Shown in pieces: positions 15,492 through 23,193 of a stretch of 32,534 bases of DNA (positions within the stretch are counted from its first letter, which is position 1; each line of letters begins with the position of its first letter). The notes beneath the pieces are model-generated. The model ran no database searches. It worked only from the letters and a program-made list of their open reading frames with translations, and had not been told where the DNA came from. The position numbers and the translations under genes are program-made. Source of the DNA: Armatimonadota bacterium (GTDB lineage Bacteria > Armatimonadota > UBA5829 > DTJY01); the NCBI GenBank assembly GCA_025358205.1, contig JANYKG010000063.1, positions 1 to 32,534 on the forward strand, read 5' to 3'.

Positions 15492-15863
15492 CTAGTCCGA
15501 GAGTTCAGCGAGTACCTGACTGAGCGGTTTGTTGAAGACTTTATCCGCGACCGACTCCAAGAGACTCTTTCCAAGCTCCCGTCTAGTCAAGAGCGGTGTG
15601 TACACAAACGGGTCGGTCTTTCTGGGGCCGGAGCGTTCTTGCGTGAGTATGCCTTTCCGTGCCAGTTTGGACATGGTCAGCATCACAGTAGAGTAGGAAA
15701 GCTCTCTGCGCGGATACATCACCTTGAATACCTTTGATGCCGTGATCGGAGGTTCAATATCCCATACGATGTCCAGTATCTGCGCTTCCAGTTCGCCAAG
15801 CGATTGACCATCCAAGCCTTTGCGGATGCCTACGTAATCTTTCGTACCGGTCTCAATGTTCAT
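15492..15863 (-). CDS. BlaI/MecI/CopY-family transcriptional repressor
   Basis: About 123 residues with the family layout: an N-terminal winged helix (LSELE-like LGELEAQILDIVWD, then ITASKVFKVM and the recognition region ELSYSTVMLTMSKLARKG) and a C-terminal dimerisation helix. Such repressors bind TACA-type dyads and in the classical system are cut by a BlaR1-type membrane protease. No BlaR1, beta-lactamase or copper gene is next to it, and no TACA-N2-TGTA dyad was found in its own promoter. Its target is therefore unknown. ATG at 15863 is chosen because AAGGG lies 9 bases upstream; the ATG at 15872 would be too close to that site. It is transcribed alone. Confidence 0.88.
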   Translation of the reverse strand: MNIETGTKDYVGIRKGLDGQSLGELEAQILDIVWDIEPPITASKVFKVMYPRRELSYSTVMLTMSKLARKGILTQERSGPRKTDPFVYTPLLTRRELGKSLLESVADKVFNKPLSQVLAELSD

Positions 15864-15914
15864 AGCAATCATCCCTTTCGTGCAGCGAATAGAAATAGAA
15901 AAATTACGAATAGT

Positions 15915-15943
15915 ATGATAGCGGGGTATGGCAGTGATGTCAA
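15915..15943 (-). promoter_or_regulatory. Promoter of the BlaI-type repressor gene
   Basis: On the minus strand a perfect TTGACA (15943-15938) is followed after exactly 17 bases by TATCAT (15920-15915), 5 of 6 to consensus. Initiation near 15908 leaves a leader of about 45 bases, an AT-rich stretch with CTATTC repeats where autoregulation could occur. In the 166 bases on to acpS (15944-16109) no convincing plus-strand promoter was found. Confidence 0.8.
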
Positions 15944-16109
15944 GTCATTGAAATCACAAAAAGTTAAAGTGTGCATACATAATCAGGTGCGTCTCTTTGC
16001 TGCAGTGTTCGCAAGCAGGCTGAGGGTGATTGATCTGAATCGGCCTTCATCCCGCCAATATGGAGGAATCAGCGCGTGTGGGGCGTATTGTGTAATAAAG
16101 GGTACTGTG

Positions 16110-16466
16110 ATGATTACTGGGATTGGCGCCGATATTATCGAAGTAAGCAGAATCAGGCAGGCGGTCGAACGGCGCGGCGGTTTCGTACAGCGCGTGTTTA
16201 CGCCGGTTGAAGCAGCCTATTGCCTATCCAAGTCCAATTGGGCGGAACGATTTGCCGGGCGGTTTGCCGCGAAGGAAGCTGTGGCGAAGTGCTTGGGTCT
16301 GAGTCTGTGCTGGCATGACGTGGAGATTCTATCGGATCAGTCCGGCAGGCCTGTTGTCACGCTCACAAACCGAGCGGCGGAGGCTGCTGCTGGCGGTAGA
16401 GTGCTGCTCAGCATATCCCACTGCCGCTCTCATGCGGTGGCATTCGCGACACTGGTTTCAGGATGA
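16110..16466 (+). CDS. acpS: Holo-[acyl-carrier-protein] synthase
   Basis: 118 residues, the typical AcpS length. It transfers 4'-phosphopantetheine from CoA to acyl carrier protein. The two magnesium ligands are visible as D8 (GIGADIIEVSRI) and E56 (RFAAKEAVAK), and the C-terminal SISHCRSHAVAFA is typical. The frame is open far upstream, but ATG at 16110 gives the exact family N-terminus MITGIGAD and has AAAGGG 7 bases before it. The gene is followed after 18 bases by nnrDE, a very common pairing in bacteria. It is probably the first gene of the long signalling run, though its promoter was not located. Confidence 0.95.
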   Translation: MITGIGADIIEVSRIRQAVERRGGFVQRVFTPVEAAYCLSKSNWAERFAGRFAAKEAVAKCLGLSLCWHDVEILSDQSGRPVVTLTNRAAEAAAGGRVLLSISHCRSHAVAFATLVSG

Positions 16467-16484
16467 AGTTAACAGGAGAGCGCA

Positions 16485-18047
16485 TTGTCGCATAAGAATC
16501 GCGCGGATAATCAGTATATCGGGAAGGTCGCCACGTCAGCGCAGATGCGTAAATTTGATCGCCGCGCGGTGGAGGAGTTCGGCATCCCCAGCCTTACGCT
16601 GATGGAAAACGCAGGACGACGGGTGGCTGAGACTGCCGCAAGCGAGTTCGGCCCACTGACCGGAAAGCGCGTGACGATACTGGCCGGTCGGGGTAACAAC
16701 GGCGGTGACGGGTTTGTTGTTGCACGGTATCTGAAGGATTCCGGGGCAAAGATCAGGGTCTTTCTCCTGGCCGCGAAGGACGATGTGAAGGGCGATGCGC
16801 GGGTCAACCTTGATAAGCTGGACCTGCCTGTGGAAGCCAATCCAGCAATGAATGAGATTCGCGCGGCGCTGGTTGATTCCGACCTTGTGATTGATGCTAT
16901 TCTCGGCACAGGCATTCGAGACGATGTTCGCGGGCTGGCTGCCGATGTGATCGAAGCCATGAACAACTCGGTCTGCAAGGTTCTGGCTGTTGACCTGCCT
17001 TCCGGGTTGGATACCGACAACGGAAGAATATGCGGAGTATGCGTCAGGGCGGACTGCACCGTTACTTTCGCTCTTCCGAAGATCGGACTATACACCTACC
17101 CAGGCGCGTCGTGCGTGGGTAAGATGATAGTGGGCGACATAGGTATCCCGCCTGCTCTCTACGAAGAAGTAAACGTGGAAGTAATCGGCGATGAATGGGT
17201 TTCGGCTCGATTGCCCGATAGATCGGCTGATTCGCACAAGGGCACGTTCGGCACGGCGCTGGTGATCGCCGGTTCATCAGGTTTCATCGGGGCTGCTGCG
17301 CTGGCATCCGAGGCGGTGTTGAGAATCGGGGCCGGGCTGTCCGTTGCAGCGGTGCCGGGGGGCCTGCAGGATGTGCTTGCGGTTAAGGTCACCGAAGTAA
17401 TGACGCGGCCTTTGCCGGAGACCGAAATGCGCGCGGTGAGTCATGCGGCATTGAACCCCGCGCTGGAGCTGTCCGCCAAGGCTGACGCCGTGGTGATTGG
17501 CTGCGGGCTGGGCGCATGGCCTGATACCGGGCGATTCGTGCGCAAGTTCCTGCGGCTGGTGGACAAGCCGACGGTCGTGGATGCTGACGCATTGAACTGC
17601 CTGTCGGACGATCCGACTCCGCTTGAGGGGAAGCACGCAGACATGGCGCTTACCCCGCACCCTGGCGAGATGGCAAGGTTGCTTGGAACGAATATTGAGC
17701 AGATACAGTCAGACAGGGTAGGGGCGGTGCGAAAAGCGGCCTCGCGCTTTGGCTCAGTGGTGGTTCTGAAGGGCGCGCATACGCTTATCGCTGAGCCGAG
17801 TGGACGGGTTTTCATCAACGTCACCGGCAACTCCGGCATGGCGACCGGCGGAACCGGCGACGTGCTGGCCGGTGCGATTGGCGGTCTGCTGGCACAGGGA
17901 CTGAGTCCGCTTGATGCGGCGGTTTGCGGGACATACATTCACGGGATGGCCGGGGACATTGCGGCCTCCAAACTGGGCGAGCCGGGTATGATAGCGGGCG
18001 ATGTGCTGCGCTATCTGCCCAAGGCGCTCAAGTCATTGACACTCTAA
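16485..18047 (+). CDS. nnr: Bifunctional NAD(P)H-hydrate epimerase / ADP-dependent dehydratase
   Basis: 520 residues that repair hydrated NADH and NADPH. Residues about 15-225 are the epimerase (YjeF_N) with GRGNNGGDGFVVARYL (69-84) and DLPSGLDTDNG. Residues about 235-515 are the ribokinase-like dehydratase with VVIGCGLG, VVDADALN, LTPHPGEMARL and the catalytic GNSGMATGGTGDVLAG. Full-length fused form as in E. coli. The start is TTG at 16485 with AGGAGAG 4-5 bases upstream. Its stop overlaps the ribosome site of the next gene, so it is coupled to the FHA cluster. Confidence 0.95.
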   Translation: MSHKNRADNQYIGKVATSAQMRKFDRRAVEEFGIPSLTLMENAGRRVAETAASEFGPLTGKRVTILAGRGNNGGDGFVVARYLKDSGAKIRVFLLAAKDDVKGDARVNLDKLDLPVEANPAMNEIRAALVDSDLVIDAILGTGIRDDVRGLAADVIEAMNNSVCKVLAVDLPSGLDTDNGRICGVCVRADCTVTFALPKIGLYTYPGASCVGKMIVGDIGIPPALYEEVNVEVIGDEWVSARLPDRSADSHKGTFGTALVIAGSSGFIGAAALASEAVLRIGAGLSVAAVPGGLQDVLAVKVTEVMTRPLPETEMRAVSHAALNPALELSAKADAVVIGCGLGAWPDTGRFVRKFLRLVDKPTVVDADALNCLSDDPTPLEGKHADMALTPHPGEMARLLGTNIEQIQSDRVGAVRKAASRFGSVVVLKGAHTLIAEPSGRVFINVTGNSGMATGGTGDVLAGAIGGLLAQGLSPLDAAVCGTYIHGMAGDIAASKLGEPGMIAGDVLRYLPKALKSLTL

Positions 18048-18059
18048 GGAGGGACAGCT

Positions 18060-19307
18060 TTGCGGATTTCGAACATCATCATTGCATTCATTCTTCTTAT
18101 CTCATCAGCCTGCGTCTACGGTGCGCAGAACGCGAAGATCACCGTGGACAAAGAAGGCAGCTACTACTACTGGTTCACCTACTCCGACATCAACGGCAAG
18201 GCTGTGACCACCACTCCGGCCCCGTTCAGCGACAAGAAGACCACGGTTGAACTACCGCTGGTGAAGGACGCCGTGCCCAAGTGCAAGCTGTTTGTGCTGA
18301 ACGAAACCACCGGCAACGAAGCTGTGCTCGACATCACGCCCAAAGCCGGAGCGGCGGTCAAGTTCGATCTGAAGGCTTCGAGTTTTGATCGAGTCCGACG
18401 CGTGGAGGTTCTGGTAACTTCTATTGCGGACAAGGCTCCGGTTGCCGCGTGCGTGGTTAAGCTGGGCGCGGGCAAGGACCAGCAGGTTGAGACGCTCGAC
18501 CCATCGGCTCTGGGCGTCGCGCGGTTTGAGGATGCGCACTCTGGTACTGTGAAGGTCAGCGTGGAGTACGGCGAAGGAAAGACCAGCAGCCAGGATGTGG
18601 ACATCCCGCTGGAGCGCGATGATCGTGTGCCAAGGATAGAGGTTCCGGTTGTCGGGCAGGTAGATACGGTGAACGCGCCGGTTTCGTCGGCCAAGACCGA
18701 GGAGAAGGCCAAGGAGCCGGTCAACAGCTTTATCAATTTCCCGATGGCCGTCGTGGGCATGGTGTTGTTCGGCTTAATCTTGTGGGGCGCGGTGCGGATG
18801 ATGAGCAATCGCGGCGCGGGGTTCAGGCAGGTAATGCAGAAGGTCGGAGTGGACCTTCCGGGCGAGCCTGAGCCGGTCGGACTGCAAGCACAGACGGCTC
18901 AGGTTGCGCCGGTTGATCCCACGGTCTGCGCGTTTTGCGGCGGGAAGAAGGATGCGGTTACCGGCACCTGTGCCTGCTCGCTGGGCGGGGCTGCGCCGAG
19001 TGCGACGCCGTCCGCGGGATCGGGTCCGAGACTGATCGCCACGCAGGGCGCATACATGGGCAGCATATTCCAGATTGACGGGACGATGGTTATCGGACGC
19101 GATGAGTCAAACCCGATCCCCCTGCCGCTGGATACCACGGTTTCGCGCAAGCACGCCGCCATTACTAATGCGGGCGGTACGGTGACCGTTGCTGATCAAG
19201 GTTCCTCAAACGGTACATTCGTCAACGGTGTGAAGATCACCGAGCAGGTGCTCAAACCCGGTGACGAGGTCCAGATCGGCAGTAGTCGGTTCAGATTCGA
19301 AGCATAG
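18060..19307 (+). CDS. Membrane-anchored FHA protein with secreted N-terminal region
   Basis: 415 residues. The first about 22 residues are a Sec signal peptide (hydrophobic IIIAFILLISSACVYG). Residues about 23-222 are an extracytoplasmic region without recognised domain. A membrane helix follows at about 225-247 (MAVVGMVLFGLILWGAV), then a cytoplasmic linker with a small Cys motif, C290-x2-C293-GGKKD-x5-C304-x-C306, and a C-terminal FHA domain (about 322-415) with VIGRDE, SRKHA and SSNGTFVNG. This places the phosphothreonine reader in the cytoplasm and a possible sensing domain outside. The TTG start at 18060 is fixed by AAGGAGGG at 18046-18053. It is the first of the three FHA genes in the cluster. 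Confidence 0.88.
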   Translation: MRISNIIIAFILLISSACVYGAQNAKITVDKEGSYYYWFTYSDINGKAVTTTPAPFSDKKTTVELPLVKDAVPKCKLFVLNETTGNEAVLDITPKAGAAVKFDLKASSFDRVRRVEVLVTSIADKAPVAACVVKLGAGKDQQVETLDPSALGVARFEDAHSGTVKVSVEYGEGKTSSQDVDIPLERDDRVPRIEVPVVGQVDTVNAPVSSAKTEEKAKEPVNSFINFPMAVVGMVLFGLILWGAVRMMSNRGAGFRQVMQKVGVDLPGEPEPVGLQAQTAQVAPVDPTVCAFCGGKKDAVTGTCACSLGGAAPSATPSAGSGPRLIATQGAYMGSIFQIDGTMVIGRDESNPIPLPLDTTVSRKHAAITNAGGTVTVADQGSSNGTFVNGVKITEQVLKPGDEVQIGSSRFRFEA

Positions 19308-19310
19308 AGA

Positions 19311-19380
19311 TGATGAGTGATGAGTGACGAGTGAACCGGAGAGGATAGGTCCGGTCACGTATCACTCATCACCTATCAGA
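19311..19380. repeat. Heptad-periodic repeat forming a long hairpin
   Basis: The gap between two FHA genes consists of ten 7-base units in one phase, beginning tgatgag, tgatgag, tgacgag, tgaaccg and ending tatcact, catcacc, tatcaga. GTGATGAGTG (19317-19326) pairs perfectly with CACTCATCAC (19363-19372), and inside it GTGAACCGG (19331-19339) pairs with CCGGTCAC (19351-19358) with one bulge. The folded RNA would separate the two FHA coding regions and end just before the ribosome site at 19384-19387. Confidence 0.75.
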
Positions 19381-19393
19381 AACGGAGTTTCCC

Positions 19394-20866
19394 TTGTCTC
19401 TTAACTCCAAAGTCATAATGAGTTTTCTTGCGGGGTTGTTCTCAGCCGCGCTCGCTTGGATCGTCATTGATTTCAATGGCATCTATAGGATGACGGAGAC
19501 ATTTGGCAGGAACCAAGCCGAGATGTTTTTCGATCAGGCAATTCTTGGCGCAATCTTCGGGCTGTTCATCGGCGTGGCAATAGCCGGCGTGAACGGCCTA
19601 AGCTCCGGCAGCGGCAAGCAGTTGCAGCGAGATGTCGGCTGGGGCGCGGTCGTCGGCGTGCTCGGCGGCATCATCGGTCTCTACATCGGCCAGATGATCT
19701 TCGGGCGGTTGTACAAGGATCCGCGTCAGGCCGGCATCTCCGCGCTCGGTCCATTCTACTTTGTCTGGGACGTGATCATCCGCGCGCTCGGCTGGGGTGT
19801 TATCGGCCTCATCGTCGGGCTAGTGCAGGGCCTTCCGTCGAAGTCACCCCAGGCCGCTCGGCACGGGGCAATCGGCGGGCTTATCGGTGGAATGCTCGGC
19901 GGCTCGCTCTTCGAGATATCGCAATATCTTATCCCGCCGGGGACCAAGAACCCGAGCGTGATCTGCCGCGGAATCGGACTCATCGTCACGGGCGCGTCCA
20001 TCGGCTTGTTCATCGGCCTGGTGGAGACGCTGCTCAAACAGGCGTGGATTCGCGTGGTTGTCGGGCGAAACGAGGGCAAGGAATACGTGGTCTCCAAGCA
20101 GCGAACCGTTATCGGGCGCGACGAACTGGCCGACATCGGGCTGTTTGGCGACCTGACGATTTCGCCGTATCATGCGGCAATAGAGGTGCAGAACGGTCGT
20201 CGAGTGCTGGTGGACGGCGGGAGTCAGATAGGCACATCGGTGAACAACCAGCGTGTAAGCGCTCAGATTTTGCGCGACGGCGATGTGATACAGATTGCGG
20301 GCATGCGGTTGGAGTTTCACGAGAAGGCGACGGCATCTCTCATCGCGCCACCTACCGATTACGCGAAACAGCAGATCAAGATTCCTGAGACCGCGGGTAT
20401 CTGCCCGTTCTGCGGCACCAAGAAGGACGCAAGCGGCGGATGCGCGTGCTCGGTGGGCAGTCAACCGCCTCAGCAGCCCGCATGGCAGCAACCGGTTATG
20501 CAGCCTACCATGCAGGCGAGTTCGCCCGGCGCGCAACCGACCATTGGGATGGCCGCCGCTCCTGCGCAGGGAAGCGGTCCCAGGCTGGTCGGCACAGGTG
20601 GGCCGTATGCAGGGCAGGTGTTTCCGCTGCAGCCCGGCGCGTCTGCTACTGTGGGTAGAGAGCCGGGTCGGCAGGTGCAGTTGCCAATGGACAGCACGGT
20701 TTCACGCCTGCACGCCAGGATAGAGAACGAAGGCGGCGCGTTTGTCGTATATGATGAAGGCAGTTCCAACGGCACCACAGTCAACGGCGCCAGGATTACC
20801 CGGCAGCAGATTTCACCAGGCGACGTGGTTGGTTTTGGAAGCAGTTCTTTCAGATTCGAGGGCTGA
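19394..20866 (+). CDS. Polytopic membrane protein with two cytoplasmic FHA domains
   Basis: 490 residues. Residues about 5-215 contain about six hydrophobic, glycine-rich segments (for example AIFGLFIGVAIAG and GGLIGGMLGGSLF), like glycine-zipper membrane domains. A first FHA domain (about 220-310) has VIGRDELAD and ISPYHAAIEV. A Cys motif CPFC...KKD...CAC follows at about 337-352, then a Gln/Pro-rich linker, and a second FHA domain (about 395-490) with TVGREPG, SRLHARIE and SSNGTTVNG. The Cys motif is the same type as in the preceding gene. The TTG start has GGAG 6 bases upstream. No enzymatic domain is visible; it looks like a membrane scaffold for phosphothreonine ligands. Confidence 0.87.
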   Translation: MSLNSKVIMSFLAGLFSAALAWIVIDFNGIYRMTETFGRNQAEMFFDQAILGAIFGLFIGVAIAGVNGLSSGSGKQLQRDVGWGAVVGVLGGIIGLYIGQMIFGRLYKDPRQAGISALGPFYFVWDVIIRALGWGVIGLIVGLVQGLPSKSPQAARHGAIGGLIGGMLGGSLFEISQYLIPPGTKNPSVICRGIGLIVTGASIGLFIGLVETLLKQAWIRVVVGRNEGKEYVVSKQRTVIGRDELADIGLFGDLTISPYHAAIEVQNGRRVLVDGGSQIGTSVNNQRVSAQILRDGDVIQIAGMRLEFHEKATASLIAPPTDYAKQQIKIPETAGICPFCGTKKDASGGCACSVGSQPPQQPAWQQPVMQPTMQASSPGAQPTIGMAAAPAQGSGPRLVGTGGPYAGQVFPLQPGASATVGREPGRQVQLPMDSTVSRLHARIENEGGAFVVYDEGSSNGTTVNGARITRQQISPGDVVGFGSSSFRFEG

Positions 20867-20900
20867 GCCGCATATCTCGCGCGCTCATCAGGAGGCTTCA

Positions 20901-22256
20901 ATGGATGATCAGACTCGCATAATCCCGCCCGGCGGCGGCGATCCCAATATGCGCACCCAGGCGATGAATCTTAACGCGACTCAGGCGATGAACGCCGACA
21001 TGAACCGCACCGCCATGGTCGGCTCGAACAAGGCTCTGGAGTTAGACTGCGTACCCGGCAACTCCTACGCGCTCTCCACGGGGCAGACGAGGGATCATGT
21101 CCTCTTCCGCCTCAGGTCCGCGCCGAACGTGATGGGCCGCCGACTTCCGCTGAATATCGCGCTGGTGATTGACCGCAGCGGGTCCATGGAAGGCGATCCG
21201 CTGAACTACGTCAAGCAGGCGTGCAGTTACGTGGTTGATCTCCTGGAGCCGAACGATATCCTCTCCGTGGTCACGTTTGAAGAGCAGGTTGACGTCCTCG
21301 TTCCCGCGCGGCGCGTGGTGAACAAGACTCTGCTGAAGGAGCACATCAATCGGCTGGAAGTGGGCAACACCACTAACCTCTACGATGGACTGGTGGTCGG
21401 CTGCCAGCAGGTGGCGTCGGTGATGGCGGACGGTTATGTGAACCGCGTGCTTCTGCTCACGGACGGCGATCCGACCGCGGGCATCAAGGATTTCAACTCG
21501 ATAGTCGGCCAGGTTGCCGAACAGAAGGGCAGGGGAATCACCATCGCGGCCCTCGGTTTCGGCCCGGACTACAACGAGGAGTTGATGGCAGGCATCGCAC
21601 GGCGAAGCGGCGGCAACTACTACTACATCGCCAGGCCGGATCTGATCCCCGAGGTCTTCCGCCGCGAACTCGAGACCATGATGACGGTCACGGCGCGCAA
21701 TCTCAAGCTGCGGCTCAATCTTTCTCGCTGGGTGCAGCTTCGGCAGGTCTACGGACGCCAGCCGTCCTTTGGTCCGAAGTACGCCGAGGTGAATCTGCAG
21801 GATATCGAGCGCGGCAGTGCGATGTCGGTGCTCTGCGAACTGGAGTTTGCGTCCAGGCCGTCGGGTACGTACCGCGTGGTGAAGGCGGAGTTGGCGTACG
21901 ACGATACTGTGACCGGGCGGAGCGAGGCGCTGACCTGTGACGTCGCGCTGGACTTCACGCCGGACGGTTCGCTTGTCGCGGCGAACGTGAGCCAGGTCGT
22001 GCAGCAGGAGATCGAGATCGCGATGGCGTCGCGGAACCTGGAGAAGACGGTGATGGGAATGAAGACCCAGCAGCTTTCCGCGATGACGGCGACGATGGAA
22101 CTGAACAAGACGATGAGCCTGCTGGTGAGTCAGGGCCGCATGGACGAGGCCGAGGATGTGCGCAAGGCGATTGACAGCATCCAGCACGGCGGCCAGGACG
22201 CGGAGAAGACGCTGATGGGCACGATCCTGAACCTTGACCAGGGCAAGAAGAAGTAG
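20901..22256 (+). CDS. VWA-domain protein with Thr-rich N-terminal tail
   Basis: 451 residues, no signal peptide or membrane helix. Residues 1-41 form a polar tail with four threonines (T5, T19, T27, T37), each followed at +3 by a hydrophobic residue. A von Willebrand A domain follows (about 84-260) with a complete MIDAS motif D91-R-S-G-S95 and the LLLTDGDPTAG loop, so it can bind a divalent metal and a protein ligand. The remaining part is beta-rich (about 265-380) and ends in a charged helical region. The frame is open from 20742 inside the previous gene, but AGGAGG at 20890-20895, 5 bases before the ATG at 20901, sets the start. Position between FHA genes suggests a cytoplasmic component of the phospho-signalling system. 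Confidence 0.9.
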   Translation: MDDQTRIIPPGGGDPNMRTQAMNLNATQAMNADMNRTAMVGSNKALELDCVPGNSYALSTGQTRDHVLFRLRSAPNVMGRRLPLNIALVIDRSGSMEGDPLNYVKQACSYVVDLLEPNDILSVVTFEEQVDVLVPARRVVNKTLLKEHINRLEVGNTTNLYDGLVVGCQQVASVMADGYVNRVLLLTDGDPTAGIKDFNSIVGQVAEQKGRGITIAALGFGPDYNEELMAGIARRSGGNYYYIARPDLIPEVFRRELETMMTVTARNLKLRLNLSRWVQLRQVYGRQPSFGPKYAEVNLQDIERGSAMSVLCELEFASRPSGTYRVVKAELAYDDTVTGRSEALTCDVALDFTPDGSLVAANVSQVVQQEIEIAMASRNLEKTVMGMKTQQLSAMTATMELNKTMSLLVSQGRMDEAEDVRKAIDSIQHGGQDAEKTLMGTILNLDQGKKK

Positions 22257-22261
22257 CGGAC

Positions 22262-22326
22262 TGATGAGTGATGAGTGACAAACGCTCTCTTCTCCCGTTA
22301 TCGGGAGAAGGGCTGGGGATGAGGGT
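22262..22326. repeat. Heptads plus palindromic repeat, left copy
   Basis: Three 7-base units (tgatgag, tgatgag, tgacaaa; 22262-22282) repeat the start of the element at 19311. They are followed by a palindrome, CTTCTCCCG (22289-22297), 4-base loop TTAT, CGGGAGAAG (22302-22310), and a G-rich tail to 22326. Read on the minus strand the unit begins ACCCTCATCCCCAGCCC and closely matches the repeat at 23132-23175, which lies in the opposite orientation. Confidence 0.7.
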
Positions 22327-22342
22327 TTGAGGAGGGTCAGCG

Positions 22343-23107
22343 ATGAGATCCAGCACATTCAGGTATGCGGTTGTCATATTGGCGATCCTGGCTGTCTGCT
22401 CAGCGCTTCCATCACTCGCAGACACCAGCGATGAGAAGCCGGTTCGCTCAGTAACGAATGTCAAGATAAAGCAAAGACCTGCCGGAGAGCCGAAGCGTGT
22501 CATTCCATTTGATGAGAATGCCGATCAGATATCGGTGGTGACCGCCGACAAGAAGCGCAGAGTGATTTCTGTTGAACTCGGTGTGACCGTTTATGAAGGC
22601 AAGCTCGTACAGAAAACTGATTCGGAGAGTACCGAGAAATGCGCATCGTGGTTCTGCTACGAACTAGAATCGAAAGACAAAGATGTTCCCTATAGTTGGC
22701 ACATGTGGGCAGACACCACTGTCGGTATCTTTGGCCACTTCAAGTGCTTCATTACTTCCGAGAAGCACAATTACCTCACCTGGGTAGGTGATCGTTATCT
22801 CTATATTACTGAGGTCTCCAAAGCCATGGTGAAGGCGAACAAGATTAAGGGGCTAGATGACCACGTCAATGGGAGGGGTGGCCCGGCATTGCAGACTGTC
22901 GATGTTTGTGGCGTCACCGGTCAGAATCCATACAAGGTATTTCTAGATGGAAATAGCTCTCCGCACTTCTTTAGCATTTACGTTACGTCCCTGGAAGACG
23001 ACGGCGAGGGCGGCCTTAGGCTTCAATTGCACGGAAAGGATCCTTCCAACGTGTACACGATAGTCACCGACAAGAAGTCCGAGTATGGCTGGCGTTTGGT
23101 GAAGTAG
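22343..23107 (+). CDS. Secreted protein of unknown function
   Basis: 254 residues. A Sec signal peptide is clear (basic start, hydrophobic AVVILAILAVCSA, likely cleavage after LADT-adjacent SLA near residue 26). The mature part has scattered aromatic residues and five cysteines and matches no family I recognise. GAGGAGGG lies 6 bases before the ATG. It interrupts an otherwise tightly packed signalling run and is flanked by inverted copies of one palindromic repeat. Its base composition differs: the line 22621-22680 has 28 G+C of 60, against 37 of 60 in the VWA gene at 21781-21840. This is compatible with insertion as a small cassette, or with a secreted ligand or sensor of the system. Confidence 0.75.
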   Translation: MRSSTFRYAVVILAILAVCSALPSLADTSDEKPVRSVTNVKIKQRPAGEPKRVIPFDENADQISVVTADKKRRVISVELGVTVYEGKLVQKTDSESTEKCASWFCYELESKDKDVPYSWHMWADTTVGIFGHFKCFITSEKHNYLTWVGDRYLYITEVSKAMVKANKIKGLDDHVNGRGGPALQTVDVCGVTGQNPYKVFLDGNSSPHFFSIYVTSLEDDGEGGLRLQLHGKDPSNVYTIVTDKKSEYGWRLVK

Positions 23108-23131
23108 ATGAGCACAGATGGAAACACGGGA

Positions 23132-23175
23132 ACCCTCACCCCCGACCCTCTCCCAATAATGGGAGAGGGAGTGAG
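23132..23175. repeat. Palindromic repeat, right copy
   Basis: CCCTCTCCCA (23146-23155), loop ATAA, TGGGAGAGGG (23160-23169) form a perfect 10-base stem. CTCAC (23135-23139) and GTGAG (23171-23175) can extend it. It matches the left copy at 22289-22326 in inverted orientation. It ends 5 bases before the ribosome site of the next gene (AGGAG at 23181-23185). Confidence 0.7.
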
Positions 23176-23193
23176 TTGTTAGGAGAACAGAAC

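Noticed and set aside
21042-22358. 438-codon minus-strand open frame opposite the VWA gene
   Set aside because: It is antisense to a well-supported VWA protein with a MIDAS motif, is His/Arg-rich in a way typical of GC-rich shadow frames, and has no recognisable domain.
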